64,000 nucleotides of DNA from Atopomonas sediminilitoris (lineage in GTDB: Bacteria; Pseudomonadota; Gammaproteobacteria; Pseudomonadales; Pseudomonadaceae), in NCBI RefSeq assembly GCF_022601735.1, contig NZ_JAKUMM010000010.1, forward strand, positions 1-64,000, given 5' to 3'. Shown here one piece after another: positions 34,654-42,077 of this stretch. How positions within the stretch are numbered: the stretch's first letter is position 1; each line of letters begins with the position of its first letter. The position numbers were made by a program, and so were the translations under genes. The notes beneath the pieces were generated by a model that saw only the letters and a list, made by a program, of their open reading frames with translations, ran no database searches and had not been told where the DNA came from.

Positions 34654-34754
34654 CCGCACTGGTGCTGGCGCCTGTCAGCGAGCAGGGCGACAATGCGTCT
34701 TTACTCACGATGAGGCGCAGCAGGCTCAGTTGCGCACACGGTTAAGGATTTTGC

Positions 34755-37292
34755 ATGCCGGCTAAGAAAAAAGCGTCCGCGTTACAACTCACCGTTAATG
34801 AGCTGACCATTCAGCTGGATGAGCGCGCGCTCGACTTCAGCCACACCGACGAGCTGGAGCCGTTTCGCGGTGTGCTTGGACAAGAGCGTGCGGTCGAGGC
34901 CCTGCAGTTTGGCGTGGCGATGCCGCGCAGCGGCTACAACGTCTATGTGATGGGCGAGTCTGGCACGGGGCGCTTCTCCTACGTGCAGCGCTACCTCAAG
35001 GCCGAGGCCAAGCGCCAAGCCACGCCGTGCGACGCCTGCTACGTGAATAACTTTGACGAGCCGCGCGAGCCGCAGATGCTGCAGTTGCCCTCCGGCAGTG
35101 CCGGGCGCTTGCAGGCCGATATCAGCCAGTTGATCGATAACTTGCTGGCCACCTTCCCAGCGGTGTTTGAAACGCCGGCCTTCCAACAACGTAAAGCCGC
35201 TATCGAGCGCGTGTTTAATCAGCAATACGACCGCGCACTGGATAAGGTCGAGCGTAAGGCGTTGGAGAAGCAAGTCGCCTTGTATCGCGACAGCAATAAC
35301 GTGGCCTTTACGCCGATGAAAGATGGCAAGGCGGTGGATGAAACCGAGTTTGCCTTGCTGCCCGAAGCCGAGCGCGAGCGTTTTCACGAAGACATCAGCA
35401 CGCTGGAGGACTTCCTCAGTGCGGAGCTGTCCAACCTACCGCAATGGAAGCGGGAGAACAGCAACCAGCTGCGCCAGCTGAATGAAGAAGTGATCACCGA
35501 AGCGCTGCAGCCGCTGCTCGACCCCTTGCGCGAAAGCTATCAAGCGCAAGCCTGTGTGCTGGCCTATATCGAGGCGATGCAAAGCAATTTGCAGAAAGTC
35601 GTGATCGACTTGTTGGTCGAGGAGCGCCCGCTGGAGTCGCGCCCGGATGCGTACAAGAAGCAGATCCTCACCGAGATGTATGCCCCAAGCCTGGTGGTGG
35701 GGCATGGCGAGCAGTCCGGTGCGCCGGTGGTGTTTGAGGCGCATCCCTCGTACGACAACCTGTTCGGTCGCGTGGAGTACGTGTCCGACCAAGGTGCGCT
35801 GTCGACCAGCTACCGGCAGATTCGGCCCGGCGCGCTGCATCGTGCCAATGGCGGTTACTTGGTGTTAGAAGCCGAGAAGATGCTCGCCGAGCCCTTTGTG
35901 TGGGAGGCGCTCAAACGCGCGTTGCACTCGCGCCAGCTGAAGATTGAATCGCCCTTGGCCGAACTGGGTCGCTTGGCCGCGGTGACCTTGGCGCCGCAAG
36001 TCATCCCGCTGCACATTAAGGTGATTCTGATTGGCTCGCGGCATGTGTATTACACCCTGCAAGATCTCGACCCGGACTTCCAAGAGATGTTCCGCGTGCT
36101 GGTGGACTTCGACGAAGACCTGCCGTGCAACAGTGAAAGCCTCGAAAGCTTTGCCCAGCTACTGAAAACCCGTTGCAGCGAAGAGGGCTTAGCCCCGCTG
36201 ACCCGCGCCGCGGTGCAACGCTTGGTGATCTACAGCGCACGGTTGGCCGAACACCAGCGGCGCTTGTCGGCGCGGATTGCCGATGTGTTTCAGTTAGTCA
36301 GCGAAGCCGACTTCTTACGCAACTTAGCCAACGACCCGCTCACCGATGTGCATCACATTGAGCGTGCGCTAAAGGCGAAAGCCACGCGCACGGGCCGTGT
36401 CTCGGCGCGGATTTTGGACGACATGCTCGATGGGGTGATCCTGATCGACAGCGAAGGCGCGGCGGTGGGCAAGTGCAATGGCCTGACTGTGCTGGAAGTC
36501 GGCGACTCGGCGTTTGGTATCCCCGCGCGGATTTCGGCCACGGTTTACCCCGGTGCCAGCGGTATTGTGGATATCGAGCGCGAAGTGAGCTTGGGGCAAT
36601 CGATTCACTCCAAGGGGGTGATGATCCTCACCGGCTACCTCGGCAGCCGCTACGCCCAGCAGTTCCCGCTGGAGATTTCCGCCAGTATCGCGCTGGAGCA
36701 GTCCTACGGTTACGTTGACGGTGACAGCGCCTCTTTAGGCGAGGTTTGTGCGCTGATCTCGGCGCTGTCACGCACGCCGCTGAAACAGTGTTTTGCGATT
36801 ACCGGCTCGATCAACCAGTTCGGGGAAGTGCAAGCGGTGGGCGGCGTTAACGAGAAGATCGAAGGCTTCTTCCGCTTGTGCGAAGCGCGCGGATTAACCG
36901 GCGAACAAGGCGTCATTATTCCGCGAGCCAACGTACCCAGCTTGATTTTGGAGCAGAAAGTGTTGGATGCCGTGGCGGCTGGGCGTTTTCATGTGTACGC
37001 CGTGCATCAGGTTGATGAGGCGCTGGGCTTGCTCTTGGGCGAGGACGCAGGCGCCTTGGACGACAACGGCCAGTTTGTTGCCGGTTCGGTGAACGCGCGC
37101 GTGGTGGAGCGCCTGCAGGAAATTGCGCACCTGGGCGAAGACCCCAGCGAGGAGGAAGCTGACGAGCCGGAGGCCGCCAGCCAGCCCGGCAGTGAGGGCA
37201 ACAGTGAGACGGCAGCGCCGGCCAAGCGTACGCGCAGCAAGCCGGCCGCACGCCGCGCTAAGTCGGCCGAGCCCGATGAGGAATGCGACTGA
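34755..37292 (+). CDS. Lon-like ATP-dependent protease (AsrA/PA0779 type)
   Basis: The 845-residue protein has an AAA_32-type N-terminal region and a C-terminal Lon S16 protease domain. The catalytic pair is S660 (GDSASLGE) and K701 (NEKIEGF), 41 apart as in Lon. The nucleotide site near residues 66-75 reads GESGTGRFS: the Walker A Lys is Arg73, so ATP use may be weak or altered. The tail (about 795-845) is acidic, then basic and low-complexity. In P. aeruginosa the PA0779 homologue is known as AsrA, linked to aminoglycoside and heat-shock responses. It lies between a DksA-like gene and a DnaA-box repeat. Confidence 0.88.
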   Translation: MPAKKKASALQLTVNELTIQLDERALDFSHTDELEPFRGVLGQERAVEALQFGVAMPRSGYNVYVMGESGTGRFSYVQRYLKAEAKRQATPCDACYVNNFDEPREPQMLQLPSGSAGRLQADISQLIDNLLATFPAVFETPAFQQRKAAIERVFNQQYDRALDKVERKALEKQVALYRDSNNVAFTPMKDGKAVDETEFALLPEAERERFHEDISTLEDFLSAELSNLPQWKRENSNQLRQLNEEVITEALQPLLDPLRESYQAQACVLAYIEAMQSNLQKVVIDLLVEERPLESRPDAYKKQILTEMYAPSLVVGHGEQSGAPVVFEAHPSYDNLFGRVEYVSDQGALSTSYRQIRPGALHRANGGYLVLEAEKMLAEPFVWEALKRALHSRQLKIESPLAELGRLAAVTLAPQVIPLHIKVILIGSRHVYYTLQDLDPDFQEMFRVLVDFDEDLPCNSESLESFAQLLKTRCSEEGLAPLTRAAVQRLVIYSARLAEHQRRLSARIADVFQLVSEADFLRNLANDPLTDVHHIERALKAKATRTGRVSARILDDMLDGVILIDSEGAAVGKCNGLTVLEVGDSAFGIPARISATVYPGASGIVDIEREVSLGQSIHSKGVMILTGYLGSRYAQQFPLEISASIALEQSYGYVDGDSASLGEVCALISALSRTPLKQCFAITGSINQFGEVQAVGGVNEKIEGFFRLCEARGLTGEQGVIIPRANVPSLILEQKVLDAVAAGRFHVYAVHQVDEALGLLLGEDAGALDDNGQFVAGSVNARVVERLQEIAHLGEDPSEEEADEPEAASQPGSEGNSETAAPAKRTRSKPAARRAKSAEPDEECD

Positions 37293-37398
37293 TCAGGCGC
37301 CTGACTGGCTGGTGCGCCACAGTCTGTCTGGTCGGTCACTGCACAGTGTGCGGCAAGTACCGGCCAGACTCGCTTTGCTCGGCTTTCCCCAAGGACAT

Positions 37399-37416
37399 CC
37401 ACAGAGTTATCCACAG
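37399..37416. repeat. DnaA-box-containing 18-bp repeat, copy 1
   Basis: CCACAGAGTTATCCACAG contains a perfect DnaA box (TTATCCACA, 37407-37415). An identical 18-mer occurs 538 bp downstream (37937-37954). The two flank the small gene at 37516-37869. Confidence 0.6.
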
Positions 37417-37515
37417 CTAACGGGGATAACCCGCAACACGCGCGAATCAACTCGCAGGAAGACAAACGCGTGACGACTGTGTTACCGCGTGTTGCCACAT
37501 CAGCAGTGAGGAGCC

Positions 37516-37869
37516 ATGCCGCACGTTTGGTGTTTACAGCATCCAGCACAACGCCCGCCGCTTCGGGTTGAGGTCGAGCTGGCGTCGTTAGACGCCGATC
37601 AGGGCTTGTGGGTGGGGTTACTGGCCGCCGGTCGCGCTGGGCAGTTACCCAGTGTCATTAAGGCGCAAGGCCCGTATCACGGGGCTGCGCTGGGTGTGGC
37701 GCAGTTGTCGCAGATCGTTCAAGCCTTGTTGAAGCAAGGCTACGCGCTGATCGACGAGCCGCTGACTTGGCGCTTGTCCTTAGCCGCTGAGCGCAAGCGG
37801 ATTCAAGCCGAACGCCGCGAGCATGCGGGCAATTACCAATTCAGCCCCGACGATGTGCCGCCGTTGTGA
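37516..37869 (+). CDS. Hypothetical small protein between DnaA-box repeats
   Basis: I do not recognise this 117-residue protein. It has a beta-like N-terminal half (LRVEVELASLDADQGLWVGLL as alternating strands), a helical LSQIVQALLKQGYALID, and a charged, Arg/Glu-rich C-terminal helix. There is no signal peptide or membrane helix. GAGGAG lies directly before ATG 37516. Two identical 18-bp DnaA-box repeats flank it. A nearby functional link to replication is possible but unproven. The sequence pattern looks like a real gene: good start and codon use like its neighbours. Confidence 0.6.
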   Translation: MPHVWCLQHPAQRPPLRVEVELASLDADQGLWVGLLAAGRAGQLPSVIKAQGPYHGAALGVAQLSQIVQALLKQGYALIDEPLTWRLSLAAERKRIQAERREHAGNYQFSPDDVPPL

Positions 37870-37936
37870 GCATTTCTTGAACAATCGGCTATAAGCAGCG
37901 CCGCACTAAGGCCCGAGCCGGTTACCCTAAGCTCGC

Positions 37937-37954
37937 CCACAGAGTTATCCACAG
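37937..37954. repeat. DnaA-box-containing 18-bp repeat, copy 2
   Basis: This is an exact second copy of CCACAGAGTTATCCACAG, with a perfect DnaA box at 37945-37953. It lies 22 nt upstream of the predicted promoter of the UPF0114 gene, so DnaA binding here could affect that promoter. Confidence 0.6.
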
Positions 37955-37975
37955 AAGCTGGGGATTACCTGCAAC

Positions 37976-38003
37976 TTGTTTGTCGACAGCGTGCCGGTAT
38001 ACT
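37976..38003 (+). promoter_or_regulatory. Predicted sigma70 promoter of the UPF0114 gene
   Basis: TTGTTT (37976-37981), a 16-nt spacer and TATACT (37998-38003) form a sigma70-like promoter, 35 nt before the start at 38039. A DnaA-box repeat lies just upstream. Confidence 0.5.
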
Positions 38004-38038
38004 CGCGCCGCATCGTTCATCCCTGACTGAGGAGCGTT

Positions 38039-38527
38039 ATGGAACGTCTTATTGAAACCGCTATGTATTCCGCCCGTTGGTTGCTGGCACCGATTTATCT
38101 CGGCTTGTCGCTGGCCCTGTTGGCTTTGGCGCTGAAGTTCTTCCAAGAAGCCGTGCATGTCATCCCCAACGTGTTCGCCATGTCTGAAGCCAACTTGGTG
38201 CTGTCCATTTTGTCGATGGTGGATATGGCGCTGGTTGGCGGTTTGCTGGTGATGGTGATGATCTCGGGCTACGAGAACTTCGTTTCGCAGATCAACTTAG
38301 CCGAAGGTAAAGAGCGCCTGTCGTGGCTAGGCAAGATGGACTCCAGCTCGCTGAAGAGCAAAGTGGCCGCCTCGATTGTGGCGATTTCGTCGATTCACTT
38401 GCTGCGGGTGTTCATGGATGCCCAGAACATCGAGCCGGTGTATTTGATGTGGTACGTGATCATCCACATGACCTTTGTCGCATCCGCCTTCTTTATGGGC
38501 TATCTGGATAAGCTAACCAAGCACTGA
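38039..38527 (+). CDS. UPF0114/TIGR00645 family membrane protein (YqhA-like)
   Basis: The 162-residue membrane protein has about four helices. It shows [19 protein letters not shown], a conserved [24 protein letters not shown] block, and [27 protein letters not shown] (all matching the YqhA family cores). No molecular function is known. ATG 38039 has GGAGCG upstream, and a good promoter and a DnaA-box repeat lie before it. A terminator follows at 38548. Confidence 0.88.
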   Translation: MERLIETAMYSARWLLAPIYLGLSLALLALALKFFQEAVHVIPNVFAMSEANLVLSILSMVDMALVGGLLVMVMISGYENFVSQINLAEGKERLSWLGKMDSSSLKSKVAASIVAISSIHLLRVFMDAQNIEPVYLMWYVIIHMTFVASAFFMGYLDKLTKH

Positions 38528-38547
38528 TCCATGGGTGTTGGGTCTAG

Positions 38548-38575
38548 AAACCGCGGCGTAGGCTGCGGTTTTTTT
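38548..38575 (+). terminator. Rho-independent terminator after the UPF0114 gene
   Basis: AAACCGC pairs with GCGGTTT around a 10-nt loop, followed by TTTTTA. It starts 20 nt after the stop codon. Confidence 0.75.
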
Positions 38576-38606
38576 ATGCGCGTTGGTCGGGTTTTCTGCT
38601 TAAAAC

Positions 38607-38634
38607 TTGTACATGTGTATTTTTGATGTATAGA
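38607..38634 (+). promoter_or_regulatory. Predicted sigma70 promoter of the DUF6482 gene
   Basis: TTGTAC (38607-38612), a 16-nt spacer and TATAGA (38629-38634) form a sigma70-like promoter in an AT-rich stretch, 27 nt before the start at 38661. Confidence 0.5.
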
Positions 38635-38660
38635 TAAAGTGACTAGCAGAGGAGAACGAC

Positions 38661-38969
38661 ATGAACGTACAAGAACTCTCGGTATTGGCCCACGGTGGGC
38701 AGATTGAAGCACTGGACCTCGTCTCGCTCGAGGGCGGCATTTATGTGCTGGAGGCGCAAATGGATGGCCGCAAGCTGCCGGTATTGCAGGGCGATGGCCA
38801 TGCGCTGCGCTTGCGTTCGGTTGAGCATGCGCGGGAAGTGCTGCAAGGCATACCGGTTGAGGTGCCGTTGCATTTGGTTCACGCGGTGGTGCACGACGAA
38901 ATGATCGGCCTGCCCGGCAAGGCGGCTGAGCCACTGCGCGTGCCGGTGCACAACCAGCCCTCGTGGTAA
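38661..38969 (+). CDS. DUF6482 family protein
   Basis: This 102-residue protein has an LVSLEGGIYVLEAQMDGR strand pair and a REVLQGIPVEVPLHLVHAVVHDEMIG segment. It resembles the small DUF6482 family common in Pseudomonas. No role is known. AGAGGAG precedes ATG 38661, and a promoter lies just upstream. It is likely a single-gene transcript before the FKBP gene. Confidence 0.72.
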   Translation: MNVQELSVLAHGGQIEALDLVSLEGGIYVLEAQMDGRKLPVLQGDGHALRLRSVEHAREVLQGIPVEVPLHLVHAVVHDEMIGLPGKAAEPLRVPVHNQPSW

Positions 38970-39059
38970 CTGGATTTTCGCAGGCCAAGACCCAAGTTCG
39001 GCCGGCGAATATGGTAGGCTGCGCGGCTCTTTGTATTTGTAATGATTTAGGAGTCGCGC

Positions 39060-39677
39060 ATGTCGCACCAAGTACCTGATACCGATGAAGCCCGCGTAAG
39101 CTACGGCATTGGCCGCCAGATGGGTGATCAACTGCGTGACAACCCTGTGCCAGGCATGGTGTTGGAGCAAGTGCTGGCTGGCTTGAGCCAAGCCTTTAAT
39201 AACGAGCCGAGCGCTGTCGATGTGGCGGCCTTAGGTGCTAGCTTTAAAGTGATCCGCGAAAAAATGCAGGTTGAAGCCGCCGCCCGCGCTGAGCAAGCCC
39301 AGCAAGCCGGTGTGGATTACTTGGCAGAAAACGCCAAGCGCGACGGTATTACCGTGCTGGCCTCAGGCCTGCAATATGAAGTGCTGACGGAAGGCACAGG
39401 CCGCAAGCCTGCCGCCACCGATCAGGTGCGCACGCACTACCACGGCACCTTGATTGACGGCAGCGTGTTTGACTCGTCTTATCAGCGTGGCGAGCCGGCA
39501 GAGTTCCCGGTGAATGGCGTGATCCCCGGTTGGGTTGAGGCACTGCAATTGATGGGCGAAGGCGCCAAGTGGCGCTTGCACGTGCCGAGCGAGTTGGCCT
39601 ACGGCGCACAAGGCGCTGGCAGCATTCCGCCGCACTCGGTGCTGGTGTTTGATGTTGAGCTGCTCAACGTGCTGTAA
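39060..39677 (+). CDS. fklB: FKBP-type peptidyl-prolyl isomerase (FklB-like)
   Basis: The 205-residue protein has an N-terminal dimerisation helix domain (ARVSYGIGRQMGDQL) and a C-terminal FKBP domain with VRTHYHGTLIDGSVFDSSY, INGVIPGWVEAL (as VNGVIPGW) and LAYGAQGAGSIPPHSVLVFDVEL. It lacks a signal peptide, pointing to the cytoplasm like FklB of E. coli. It catalyses prolyl cis-trans isomerisation and chaperones folding. A terminator follows the stop. Confidence 0.85.
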   Translation: MSHQVPDTDEARVSYGIGRQMGDQLRDNPVPGMVLEQVLAGLSQAFNNEPSAVDVAALGASFKVIREKMQVEAAARAEQAQQAGVDYLAENAKRDGITVLASGLQYEVLTEGTGRKPAATDQVRTHYHGTLIDGSVFDSSYQRGEPAEFPVNGVIPGWVEALQLMGEGAKWRLHVPSELAYGAQGAGSIPPHSVLVFDVELLNVL

Positions 39678-39695
39678 CGCTACGTTTGCTGCATT

Positions 39696-39725
39696 AAAAC
39701 GGTCGCCCATGGGCGGCCGTTTTTT
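39696..39725 (+). terminator. Rho-independent terminator after fklB
   Basis: AAAACGG-T-CGCCC and GGGCG-G-CCGTTTT form a strong stem with one mismatch, followed by TTTTTT. It is 18 nt after the fklB stop and could also serve the convergent DUF2855 gene. Confidence 0.8.
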
Positions 39726-39750
39726 ATGCCGGCGGCTTTTGCGTGTGGTT

Positions 39751-40848
39751 TTAGAGTGCGAGCAGATGGCCGACCTCTGGACGCGTTTGGCCCTTGAGTA
39801 AGTCGTGGTACACGCTGGCGATTGCCGCCTCGCCGTGACCGTATTCGAGTCTCAGCCAAGTTTGCGCAAAGCCGCTAAAGGTCTGCCACTGTGCCGCCAA
39901 TTGCTGCTGAAAGGCGGCTGCGCCGTGTTGCTTGGCCATGCGCAAGGCCTCGTTAGGGGCAAAAAACATCACCGGCTTTGGCCCGTGCAAGGGCGCCGCG
40001 CTGAGAGAAGCTTGCGTCCAGTGTGCGGCGCCTACACGGCAGCTATAACGCAAACCATCACCGAGCTGTTGGTGCAGCCGTTGCAACAGCGCTGCATTAC
40101 CGGCCAGATCAATGATCGCGGAAGGGATTTGCGCGGACAGCGCGCTGAGATCGTCGTAACACAGTACGCGATCGTAACAGCCAAGCCCTTCGACAAAGGC
40201 GCGATTCCTCGCCGAGGTTAAGCCCACAACCTCATAGTTTTGCCCACGGTGCTCACGGTTGTTACGCAGCAGGTAAGCCGTGCCAATGGCCGTCTTGCTG
40301 GAGGCGCTGGTCACGCACAATTGGGTGGCGCCAAAGCACGCTTGGCTGGCGAAAAAGTCATCCAGCAAGAATGAGGTAGTAAATAACGGGCGTAACAGCA
40401 TCTGTAGCGCTTCGCTGTCGGCTTGGTACAGCGGATCCGTACTGGTGCGCAGGTATTGGTTGTAGATCGCCGGTAAGTCTTGGCGGTGCACGCTGCCATC
40501 GGTAAAACCGTGTGCGGTGATGTGCTGTGCATTCACCAGCAGATGGGTGGCCATGGGGTAGTAGCCGTAAAACCGCTCGCCATTGCTAATGCCTGCAACG
40601 CTGGACTGCAGCACTTGTGCAAAGCCCCACACCGGGATCACCCCTTGGCTGTCACTGGCGGGGAAAAACTGCCAATACCCCAGCGCATCGCCCAGTGCGG
40701 CGTAGGTGATGTTGTTAGCGGTGAGGGCGAAGTGCTCGATGTGCAGCAAGACTTGTCCGTCGCGCAAGGTTGACGGTAACGCTTGGGTTTGCAATTGGTG
40801 TGCGCCAAGCGGCTGTCGAGTGACGGTAAAGGTCTGGGCATTGCTCAT
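39751..40848 (-). CDS. DUF2855 family protein
   Basis: The 365-residue protein matches DUF2855, which has a medium-chain dehydrogenase/quinone oxidoreductase-like layout: an N-terminal GroES-like part (LRDGQVLLHIEHFALTANNITYAALGDALGYW shown by its core ALTANNITYA), then a Rossmann part with CVTSASSKTAIGTAYLL. No zinc ligands are evident. No reaction is known. It is the third gene after the CrtI-like flavoprotein and the [2Fe-2S] reductase, so it is probably an NAD(P)-dependent step of the same pathway. Confidence 0.8.
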   Translation of the reverse strand: MSNAQTFTVTRQPLGAHQLQTQALPSTLRDGQVLLHIEHFALTANNITYAALGDALGYWQFFPASDSQGVIPVWGFAQVLQSSVAGISNGERFYGYYPMATHLLVNAQHITAHGFTDGSVHRQDLPAIYNQYLRTSTDPLYQADSEALQMLLRPLFTTSFLLDDFFASQACFGATQLCVTSASSKTAIGTAYLLRNNREHRGQNYEVVGLTSARNRAFVEGLGCYDRVLCYDDLSALSAQIPSAIIDLAGNAALLQRLHQQLGDGLRYSCRVGAAHWTQASLSAAPLHGPKPVMFFAPNEALRMAKQHGAAAFQQQLAAQWQTFSGFAQTWLRLEYGHGEAAIASVYHDLLKGQTRPEVGHLLAL

Positions 40849-40876
40849 AGGGTAACTCCGTGCGGACGCTTAAGCG

Positions 40877-40904
40877 TGGGCTGAGCCGTGGCGCACTCAG
40901 CCCA
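40877..40904 (-). repeat. Intercistronic hairpin between reductase and DUF2855 genes
   Basis: TGGGCTGAG and CTCAGCCCA form a perfect 9-bp stem with a 10-nt loop, 6 nt after the reductase stop and 28 nt before the DUF2855 start (minus strand). No T-run follows. It may be an mRNA-processing or attenuating hairpin within the operon. Confidence 0.45.
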
Positions 40905-40910
40905 AGCAGC

Positions 40911-42077
40911 TTAGAGCAAGACTTCAATGTCTTCGGTGGGGAAGGCCACGCAGGCGTAAATCCAACCAAAATCACGGTCAGATTTGCGTAAGTGGGCTTC
41001 TGGCGGATTGTGCACGGCGCCGGACAGCAGCTTGATCCGGCACAGGCTGCATTCACCGGAGCGGCAGGCGTTTTCGGCCGAGTAGCCGTTGCGTTCAAGG
41101 CTATTGAGCAGCGGCTCACCGACGCGTGCTTTGAAGCTGCCACGGCCTTTAACGGCAATGGTCACTTCGTCGTCCACGTTGACGCCGGCTGGCCAGTCGG
41201 CGTTGAGCTGCGGTGCTTTGGGGGCGCCGTTGGCCTCGATGCGGATGCGGCGACGCTTCACGCCCAAGGCCAATAGCTGCGCCAAGCAGGCTTCGTTAAA
41301 GGGCGTGGGGCCGCACAGGTAGAACATTTTACCGTCGAGGTTTGGCCCCAGCAGTGTTTGCAGTAACTCGCTGCTGATGCGTCCGCTGCGGCCGCTGTAG
41401 CCGGGCTCGGGACGCGAAATCAGCTCATCCAAGGTGAAGTTGGCGTGCTCGGCGGCTAAGGCGCGCAGTTGCTCGGCATAGATCACGTCATCGCTGTAGC
41501 TGTTGGCGTAAATCATGTGAAAGTGCAGCGGTTGATCGCGCTCGAGAATGTTCAGCAACATGCTGCGTGCCGGTGCGCTGCCGGAGCCGCCGGCGATAAA
41601 CACTAAGTCTTGGCCGTGGAAGATCGGGTTGTAGTGAAAGCTGCCCATCGGCCCGGAGCTGAGTAAGCGCTCGCCGGGCGCGACGCGATCGAGCAGGTAA
41701 TGCGAGACATAGCCGCCTTCGGCGCGCTTGACGGTCAGGTCGTAAAAGTCACGCTCCAGCGGTGATGAGGATATGGCGTAAGGCCGCGCGGTGGCGACAC
41801 CATCGATATCAACAAACACGTTGATGTATTGCCCAGCCTGAAACGGCGGCAGGCGATGGCCATCGGCGGCCTTCACACGCAATGTTTTCGTGCTGGGCGT
41901 GTCGTCAATGATCGCGCTGACGACTAACGGCAAACGCTTGGGGTGCAGCTGCACAACGGCATTGCGCACCGCGCCTTTCACTTCTTGAAAGCCGCTGCCG
42001 CTGCGTTCGAGTGCTTGCTTGGCGGCGAGTGCTTCGCTGTAGCCCTTGATGGTCTTGAGTAATTCAAAGTCAGACAT
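40911..42077 (-). CDS. FAD/NAD(P)-binding reductase with C-terminal [2Fe-2S] ferredoxin domain
   Basis: The 388-residue electron-transfer protein has about 45 residues of extra N-terminal sequence. A ferredoxin-NADP reductase-like FAD domain with RPYAISSSP and GGYVSHYL follows. An NAD(P) domain with FIAGGSGSAPARSML and MFYLCGPTPFNEA comes next, then a plant-type ferredoxin domain with C-x4-C-x2-C (CRSGECSLC) and a final Cys in YACVAFP. The order FAD-NAD-[2Fe-2S] matches Hcr or dioxygenase reductases. It likely feeds electrons to a partner enzyme, here perhaps the adjacent flavoprotein. It overlaps the flavoprotein gene by 8 nt. Confidence 0.85.
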   Translation of the reverse strand: MSDFELLKTIKGYSEALAAKQALERSGSGFQEVKGAVRNAVVQLHPKRLPLVVSAIIDDTPSTKTLRVKAADGHRLPPFQAGQYINVFVDIDGVATARPYAISSSPLERDFYDLTVKRAEGGYVSHYLLDRVAPGERLLSSGPMGSFHYNPIFHGQDLVFIAGGSGSAPARSMLLNILERDQPLHFHMIYANSYSDDVIYAEQLRALAAEHANFTLDELISRPEPGYSGRSGRISSELLQTLLGPNLDGKMFYLCGPTPFNEACLAQLLALGVKRRRIRIEANGAPKAPQLNADWPAGVNVDDEVTIAVKGRGSFKARVGEPLLNSLERNGYSAENACRSGECSLCRIKLLSGAVHNPPEAHLRKSDRDFGWIYACVAFPTEDIEVLL

